Shown one piece after another: positions 57,676-64,000 of a stretch of 64,000 bases of DNA (position 1 is its first letter; the number at the start of each line of letters is the position of its first letter). Origin of the DNA: Humulus lupulus (Eukaryota > Streptophyta > Magnoliopsida > Rosales > Cannabaceae); contig NC_084798.1 of NCBI RefSeq assembly GCF_963169125.1, positions 172,699,980 to 172,763,979 on the forward strand, read 5' to 3'. Position numbers and translations under genes: made by a program. Below the pieces are notes generated by a model. That model did not search any database. It was not told the DNA's origin and saw only the letters and a list, made by a program, of their open reading frames with translations.

Positions 57676-58216
57676 TAGGGCTGATCATTGGGCGGGTTGG
57701 TCGGGTTACACGACATTTTTACCCATCCAATGTCATAATCGGGTTAGGAAAAGTGAACCAGTAACTTGCCCATATAAGAAAAATATTATTTTAACCCGTC
57801 CAATAGTTTGGGCGGGTTGGTTGGGTCAACCCGCCCAAACCGAAGTGAGAAGATTTTTTTTTTCCAAATTACATTTTTGTAGTTTTTTTCCTTTAAATAC
57901 TAGTACTAATAGTGTGAAATTTATATTTTTAAGCTTAAAACAATATTTTGAATTTATAGCAAAAAAAAAAAAAACTTTAATTAATTTAATTATGTAGATA
58001 ATATATTAATATATTTAAATGTATTAAAAAAATAGTGAACTCTTAATTGGACGGGTTGGGTTATGTTGGGCAGGTTGATAATTATTTTTAACCCGCCCAA
58101 TGTAACAATTGGGCGGTTTAAATTTTTGTCGGTTTATTTGGGTTGCATTTTTTGGCGGTTTTTTCAGGTTGGTTTGGGCAGATTGTTCGGGTTGTAAATT
58201 TTTTTGCACAGCCCTA
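57676..58216. mobile_element. hAT-like MITE in pol of element C
   Basis: 541 bp ending in TAGGGCTG...CAGCCCTA. It contains several GGGCGGGTTGGT motifs and their complements (AACCCGCCCAA), making it strongly self-complementary. Flanks AGAGCAGA and GCATCAGA are an imperfect 8-bp match, as expected for an aged hAT target duplication. No coding capacity. Confidence 0.78.
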
Positions 58217-58853
58217 GCATCAGAGGTTCAATTGGACGGATAAGTGTGAAGAAAGCTTCTAGTTGCTTAAGGATAAGCTATGCTCAGCACCAGTACTTTG
58301 TGTACTGACACCCAGCGACATGTTTGTAGTCTACTGTGATGCGTCGAAGCAAGGTTTGGGTTTTGTGCTAATGCAGAATAACAAAGTGATAGCCTACGCC
58401 TCAAGGCAGCTGAAGGAGTACGAGCAACGCTATCCAATGCACGATATGGAGTTGGCAGCGGTGGTCTTTGCATTGAAAATATGGCGCCATTATCTTTATG
58501 GAGAATGGTGTGAGATTTATACAGACCACAAAAGCTTAAAGTATTTCTTCACACAAAAGGAGCTCAATATGAGGCAGCACAGGTGGTTAGAACTAGTGAA
58601 GGATTATGACAGCGAAATCATATACCACCCAGCGTATGGAAGTTATGACTGAGGAAGAGTTATGGAAGTTTAGCAGCGTTAGCTGGAATAGAAAAGCCGC
58701 TACAACAAGAGCTGATCAATGTTGGAATAGAAGTAGTCATTGGTAAACTGGCTAACTTGTCTATCCAGTCAAGTCTGTTAGAAGATATACGGATCGGACA
58801 AGGACATGATGACACATTAGTAACACATATGAACGCAGATAAAGAAGGTAAGG
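58217..58853 (+). pseudogene. RNase H of element C (first, decayed copy)
   Basis: Continues pol after the MITE: FNWTDKCEESF, a [32 protein letters not shown] and [20 protein letters not shown]. At about 58630 the sequence turns into a rearranged stretch ([11 protein letters not shown] then stop) where the usual PGKSNVVADALSR should be. The last ~291 bp (58563-58853) are repeated at 60790-61092. Confidence 0.85.
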
Positions 58854-58854
58854 T

Positions 58855-60789
58855 CGGCGCCAAAAACTTGATGGACTCAAAACGAGTATGTTTTAAATAT
58901 TTATAAATCGCAAGCACACGAATCGTTCATATAGAATAGTGATCGTGTAAGCAAGGATGTCGAACCCAAATGAGTTCTCTAAAATAAAAAAGAAAACTAT
59001 TTTAAACCAAAATTAATAAATTCTAACATAGGTCCAAAGATTTATGAGATTTTTGTATAATGAAAATAAAATAAAAGATAATAATAAAGCAATAAAAGAC
59101 AATATATAAAAATAAATCAATAGTAGATATCAAGATAGTAAATGAAAGATTATTAAGATAATAGAATCCAAAAAATATAAGTTCAATAATATTTAAAAGT
59201 ACATTGACTCCCAAGTTTTAGTAATAGTAGAAATTAATCAAACCATCACTTATTCAAATTAGATATTCCATTTAAGCATAAGTTTTTATAAAAATATAGG
59301 ATCTATCTTCACTTTTCAAAAAGTATAATTTCAAAGCATTTAGTGTAAATCAATATAATGAAATAACAAATAAATTAATGAACATTATTTATAAGGCAAA
59401 ACATAATATTTTTGTTCTAAGCATTGGATGTGTACAATTTAATGACACATCTTACACAAAGAATATTATGTTTTTGCACTAATGAAGAACAAAGTGTAAA
59501 TATGAGCTAACAATAAAAAATACATGATATTTAAGATGAAAGAAAATATTTGAAGAAGAAAATCCATAAACTTTATTGCACAAAATGGGAAATCAATATA
59601 CAAAATAAACACTATCTAGTTACATATTGTTTCATCATCACCTTAATAATCTTAAAAAGATTAGAAACTCATAACTAAAATAGCAAATACAAACTAAAAA
59701 TTACAAACACAAATAGGAAAATTTGGAGGAGAAACCCCCAAAATTTTCCTCTAAAAACGCATAGGAAAAATGACCAAAAAGAAGAAAAAGATGAAGAGAA
59801 TTGAGAGGTTTTGAAAGTGTAGAACTTGTGGTATGGTAACCTCCCCCAAAATAATGCCCTAAACTCCCTTATTTATAGCCAAAAAAAGGGTATTAAAAGA
59901 ATCAATTCAAAATAATTAAATTGATTAAATTATTTGAATTAATTATAATATGGAAAATAGGGGTAAATTGTAGGGTGTAATGGTGATTTTTGGGTAAAAT
60001 GTGTAGAAAGTGGGGTAAAAATGTGGCATTTTTAGACAAGGGGGACAAAGGGACCATTTATGGGCTCAATAAAGGGGAAGGCTGCTGCATGGCTGGAGAA
60101 AAGCTGGCATTGGGCCTGGTCTTGGTGCTGGCAGGTGGCCCAAAGGCTGAAGGAAATGGCTGGGGCGTTGGGTGGCAAGCTGGTGGAGGCTTCGGCTGGA
60201 AGAGAAGGGCCAGGCGTGGTGGAGCTTTGGGAGTGAGGTGGAGTGCAGCTAGGCCGAAGTCTTGCTACTGGGTGCTGAAGGAAGGAGTGGCAGGTGGGCT
60301 TCTGGGCGTTGGGCTTGGGTTAGCTTCAGGATGGTAGGCTTTTCCAAAGGTTCTTAACAATGTCAATTTCTTCCTTTTTCCTTGAAAATGCCAATTTCTC
60401 CTTCAATTTTCTTTTCTTTTCAAGCACCAATAATACAACAATTTCCTACAAAATAAACATAAATTAAGTCGTAATCAAATATTTTTTAAGTATAAAATAA
60501 ATCATATTAATTCTTTAAAAATATTAATTATAACTTAATTTAATTTAGCATTTAAGTTCAATAAAACTAGATTTTTTTTACCTTAACTAAACAACAATAA
60601 TTCAAATAACTATACTACAACATTTTACAACAAAATAATTATAAAAATACACAAAAATATATAAAATCATGATAAGACTAATAAATTCAAAATTACTCTA
60701 AAACTTAATAAATCAATTAAAAACTCAAGAATTAAGCAACAATTAGCACATAAAAAGTGGTAAAATAACTCTATTTTGTAGAGTTATCA
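58855..60789 (-). mobile_element. Athila-like LTR with primer-site remnant in pol of element C
   Basis: On the minus strand an LTR of about 1,921 bp starts TGATAACTCTACAAAATAGA (plus 60789) and ends CCATCA (58869). AGTTTT and TGGCGCCG follow, like the tRNA-Asp primer site of Athila elements, and the sequence then breaks into host DNA at 58854. A minus-strand TATA box (GGCTATAAATAAGG) lies near 59866-59880. A GC-rich patch at about 60060-60340 gives a 115-codon plus-strand frame that is not a gene. No 5-bp target duplication is present; instead the flanks are ~300-bp direct repeats of pol. Confidence 0.7.
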
Positions 60790-61092
60790 CTCAATATGAG
60801 GCAGCGCAGGTGGTTAGAACTAATGAAGGATTATGACTGCGAAATCCTATACCACCTGGGAAAATCAAACGTAGTTGCTGATGCGCTAAGTAGGAAGAGT
60901 TATGGAAGTCTAGCAGCGTTAGCCGGAATAGAAAAGCCGCTTCAGCAAGAGCTGATCAATGCCAGAATAGAAGTAGTCATTGGTAAACTGGCAACTTGTC
61001 CATTCAATCAAGTCTATTAGAAGATATACGAATCGGTCAAGGACATGATGACACATTAGTAACACATATGAACATAGTTAAAGAAGGTAAGG
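60790..61092 (+). repeat. Second copy of the RNase H end of element C
   Basis: Repeats 58563-58853 from CTCAATATGAGGCAGC to GAAGGTAAGG. It keeps the expected GKSNVVADALSRKSYGSL, unlike the first copy. The two copies differ by roughly 10 percent by eye, so they are not a fresh duplication. Confidence 0.85.
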
Positions 61093-62443
61093 CCACATAT
61101 TACTCGATATCAGGACAGGGGTTCTTGAGATATAAGGATCAGGTATGCGTGCCGAATGATCATGGAATTAAGATGAAGATTTTAGAAGAAGCGCACAATA
61201 CCCCATACTCAGTTCACACAAGGTCGACTAAGATGACTCACAAACTTAAGGCGTTATATTGGTGACCAGGAATGAAGAAAGATGTAGCGGAGTTTGTGTC
61301 TAAATGCTTAGTATGCCAGCAAGTGAAAGCAGAACATCAGCAGCCTGCAGGCTTATTGCAACCACTTAGTATTCCAGAATGGAAGTGGGACGACATAGCC
61401 ATGGATTTCGTGACATGACTACCACGAACAAATAAGTAGCATGACTCGGCTTGGGTAGTAGTAGATAGACTAACCAAGTCAGCTCATTTCCTGCCTGTCA
61501 AGACTACTTACACAGCAGATCAGTACGTAGACGTTTATGTCTGAGAAATAGTAAGACTGCATGGAATCCCTAAGACCATAGTTTCCGATAGAGGATCGGT
61601 GTTTACATCGAGATTTTGGGGAAGCTTGCAGCAAGCAATGGACACCAAGTTAAGTCTTAGTATAACATTTCATCCTCAGCAGACGGTCAGTCTGAGCATA
61701 CCATACATATTTTAGAAGATATGTTGCGCGCTTGTGTACTTGATTTCAAAGGATCATGGAGTAACTATTTGCCGCTGATAGAATTCTTCTACAACAATAG
61801 CTACCAATCAACGATTGGGATGGCACCCAATGAGTTACTGTATGGAAGGAGGTGTCGATCGCCGTTACATTGGGACGAGGTAAGAGAAAGGCAACTTCTT
61901 GGACCCGAAGTTGTTAGAGAAGCTCAAGATACAGTAGCGTTGATTAGAAAGCGTATGCTCGCTACTCAGAGCCGTCAGAAAAGTTATGCGGATGCCAAGC
62001 GACGTGATGTGGAATTCAAAGTCGGAGATCAAGTCTTCTTAAAGATATCTCCTATGAAAGGTGTGAAGGGGTTTGGGAAGAAGGGAAAACTTAGTCCCTG
62101 ATTTATAGGCCCTTTTGAGATATTGGACAAGGTGGGAACAGTTGCATATAGATTAGTCCTATCGCCAGCTCTAACAGATATCCATAATGTGTTCCACATC
62201 TCGATGCTGCGTAGATATGTGCCAGACCCATTTCACGTCCTCAAGTACGATACGATAGCACTCCAGAAAGACTTGAGTTACGAGGAGTGACCGGTTAGCA
62301 TCCTAGATAGAGGGATGAAGGAATTACAGTCTAAGAGTATTACGATAGTCAAAGTCCTATGGAGTAATAGTTCTGAACGGGAGGCAACGTGGGAGTTGGA
62401 GGAGGACATGTTAGCACGGTATCCGGAATTGTTTGGTAAGTAA
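60790..62443 (+). pseudogene. RNase H end, integrase and chromodomain of element C
   Basis: The RNase H tail leads into integrase: a zinc region ending [16 protein letters not shown], catalytic MDFVT (61400), [15 protein letters not shown] (61580) and an HI/E region near 61700, then NNSYQSTIGMAPNELLYGRR and GPFEILDKVG. A chromodomain-like end follows (IVKVLWSNSSEREATWELEED). Stops include TGA 61263 (Trp expected), TGA about 61416, TGA 61542 (Arg), TGA 62099 (Arg) and TGA 62288 (Arg), plus frame changes near 61015 and 61680. Confidence 0.9.
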
Positions 62444-62463
62444 ATTTCGGGGACGAAATTCTT

Positions 62464-62479
62464 TTAAGTAGGGGAGAAT
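62464..62479 (+). other. Polypurine tract of element C
   Basis: TTAAGTAGGGGAGAAT immediately before the 3' LTR. Confidence 0.8.
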
Positions 62480-64000
62480 TGTAGAGTCCCAGAATATTTA
62501 CTTAGCTAGCTAGATAGTAGTAGTAGTTAGTATTAGTTTGTAGTATGTTAGTTTCCGTGGATTTTGGTTCAAACCGGGACTTAGTTGGAAACTCATAACA
62601 ATAGTTATGGATTTTATAAGTTTAACCTATAGTTTAAGAATATTAATTATAACATAAGATTTGATTAATATGGCTAGTTCTAGAAATATATTCATTATAA
62701 CCTAACGTTTAGATAGAATTAATAAGAGCATGACACTTGTCATAATTATGATTATTAAGGAATTAAGTATTTTTGATGAATAGTTTTAATAAAAGAAAGA
62801 TCTAGAAGCTCTAGAACCTTCCAGCAGCTGTTAGGATCGTATTATGACTCAGTCAAAGCTGTTTATCCAATTCAAATTATGCTGAAAATGTGCAAATATG
62901 TGTTTGATATATCAATGTATGCCGATATATCGCAGCTTAGGGGCCGATATATCGCCTACGGAAGATACGAAAAACACGTCGACTTTGCACGAACGATCGA
63001 ACGGGGCTCGGGAATATAGGGGGAGGCGATATATTGCCTATTGGGGGGGGGGGGGGGGGGGGCGATATATCGGCTCCAAGTTGGTTTTTTTTTTTGAAAA
63101 TTTTGTGATTTTGATTTAAAAAATACTCTTAACCACTTAGACCTGCCTTTGAACGATTTTGACTGAGTTCTGAGCGTCATTTGAACAAAAATTCAAAAAA
63201 ATTTCATTTTATAATCATTTATTTATTCAAATTAAAAGGGGTTAGTTTCACTCCTTGAACTCTATAAATAGGACTTAGTACTCAACCATTTTTTGCATTC
63301 TTCAAGCAGTCTTCAGAGCCTCCAAGTTGCTAGTGTTACTATAGAGAGACACACTTGAGTTTTGGGATAAAAGCTTTATCATTCTAAAATTTTCTAAACA
63401 CTTGGGAAGTGAGATATAGTGAGATTTTAGTATTGAGGTTTAGATCAATCCATAAGATCATTCAAGGTATTCTTATTCCTAAGTTCAGTTCTTTATGGTT
63501 CTTTAGTTTTCTTTTATTCATATCCTAACTATTGTTTATGATTCTTGATTAGGTATTTAAGTTTCTTGAAACTTAAGGTTCTTCTTGGTAAGTTTCTTCT
63601 TGATGGTTTAGTTCTCATTTCATCTTTATTCTTTAGAGATTCTCACCATTTTTACTTTTGGTTTATAGGAGTGTTCTAATCCCGTTCTTATTCCCAAATA
63701 TCCCGACTTTTGGTATGGAAAATAGGATAGATTATATGTGTTTATGTTTATGTTATGATATGTATATGTATAATATGTTTTATAGTCCTTGGGGCTTATA
63801 GTTGCTTAGCTAGCAAACCTCAATGCTTTTATGTCGCTTGGGGCTTATAGTTTCTTAGCTAGCAAACCCCAATGTTTTTATGTTGCTTGGGGCTTATAGT
63901 TGCTTAGATAGCAAACCCCAAGATTATCATTTTCATGGGTTAGAGTTATGATTTACCCTACCTCGACTAGTAGAGGATCTAGATGTGTTATCATATACTA
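62480..64000 (+). mobile_element. 3' LTR of element C (cut by window end)
   Basis: Starts TGTAGAGTCCCAGAATATTT and matches the two-part 5' LTR. It preserves the empty target site of element B near 63450. It holds three perfect CGATATATCG palindromes (62923-62932, 62945-62954, 63063-63072), the 20-G run (63043-63062) and the 50-bp GGGGCTTATAG repeats (about 63786-63920). By comparison with the 2.1 kb 5' LTR, about 600 bp lie beyond the window. Confidence 0.95.

Larger units (their letters stand above)
27449..64000 (+). mobile_element. Element C: Tekay-like (chromodomain) Ty3/gypsy, nested and incomplete in window
   Basis: 5' LTR in two parts (27449-28425 and 52884-54013) around element B, PBS, leader ORF, gag, pol and a 3' LTR starting at 62480 that runs off the right edge. 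Domain order protease, RT, RNase H, integrase, then a chromodomain-like C-terminus supports the chromovirus group. C entered the MULE near 27448. Confidence 0.9.

Noticed and set aside
59990..60337. 115-codon Gly/Trp-rich plus-strand frame
   Set aside because: A GC-rich patch inside the Athila-like LTR, antisense to it; low-complexity sequence with no family resemblance.

Overview
This window is plant nuclear DNA, very probably from a eudicot. It contains one intact host gene, an EIN3-binding F-box protein (EBF1/EBF2 type), with a spliced plant gene structure. Most of the rest is plant transposable elements: Ty3/gypsy LTR retrotransposons of the chromodomain (Tekay-like) and Tat-like groups, an Athila-like LTR, a Ty1/copia gag relic, a Mutator-like (MULE) transposon, a hAT-like MITE and several long inverted repeats. 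The repeat families would suit a Rosales or Cannabaceae-like genome, but that is a weak inference.

Layout. 1-3910: minus-strand Tekay-like element A (gag, primer-binding site, 2.6 kb LTR), inserted into a minus-strand copia gag (3911-4624). 4625-7199: an unrecognised fragment, then a minus-strand Tat-like relic (gag, PBS, LTR). 8283-12390: three long inverted-repeat elements, the middle one split by a solo LTR with a perfect 5-bp target duplication. 13970-16292: the EBF gene, with a 25-nt coding part in exon 1, one intron, and a U-rich 3' UTR to about 17.1 kb. 18.3-27.4 kb: a MULE carrying a plus-strand DUF1985-type gene and a minus-strand MuDR-like transposase, broken by two solo LTRs. 27449-64000: element C (Tekay-like), whose 5' LTR is split by element B (28426-52883). 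B is split in gag by a 12.1 kb Tat-like element D (31477-43614) and in its 3' LTR by a solo LTR (48611-51422). C's pol is further broken by a hAT-like MITE and an Athila-like LTR.

Insertion order read from target duplications: MULE, then C, then B, then D and the solo LTR, which gives four nesting levels. D is the youngest dated copy (11 differences counted by eye between its two 733-bp LTRs, 9 of them transitions). D carries a gag-pol frame of about 2,108 codons with seven in-frame stops and no frameshift. It also has an antisense four-exon gene with its own TATA box, a 120-bp tandem repeat between the two convergent genes, and a second polypurine tract. Most stops in D and many in C look like C-to-T changes at Gln, Arg or Trp codons, the mark of methylated, silenced repeats.

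I saw no tRNA or rRNA gene, no CRISPR array and no bacterial-type operon. The points most worth following are the mutation pattern and antisense gene of D, the leader ORF ahead of gag in C, the ~300-bp host duplication around the Athila-like LTR, and the possible ethylene-feedback features of the EBF gene.
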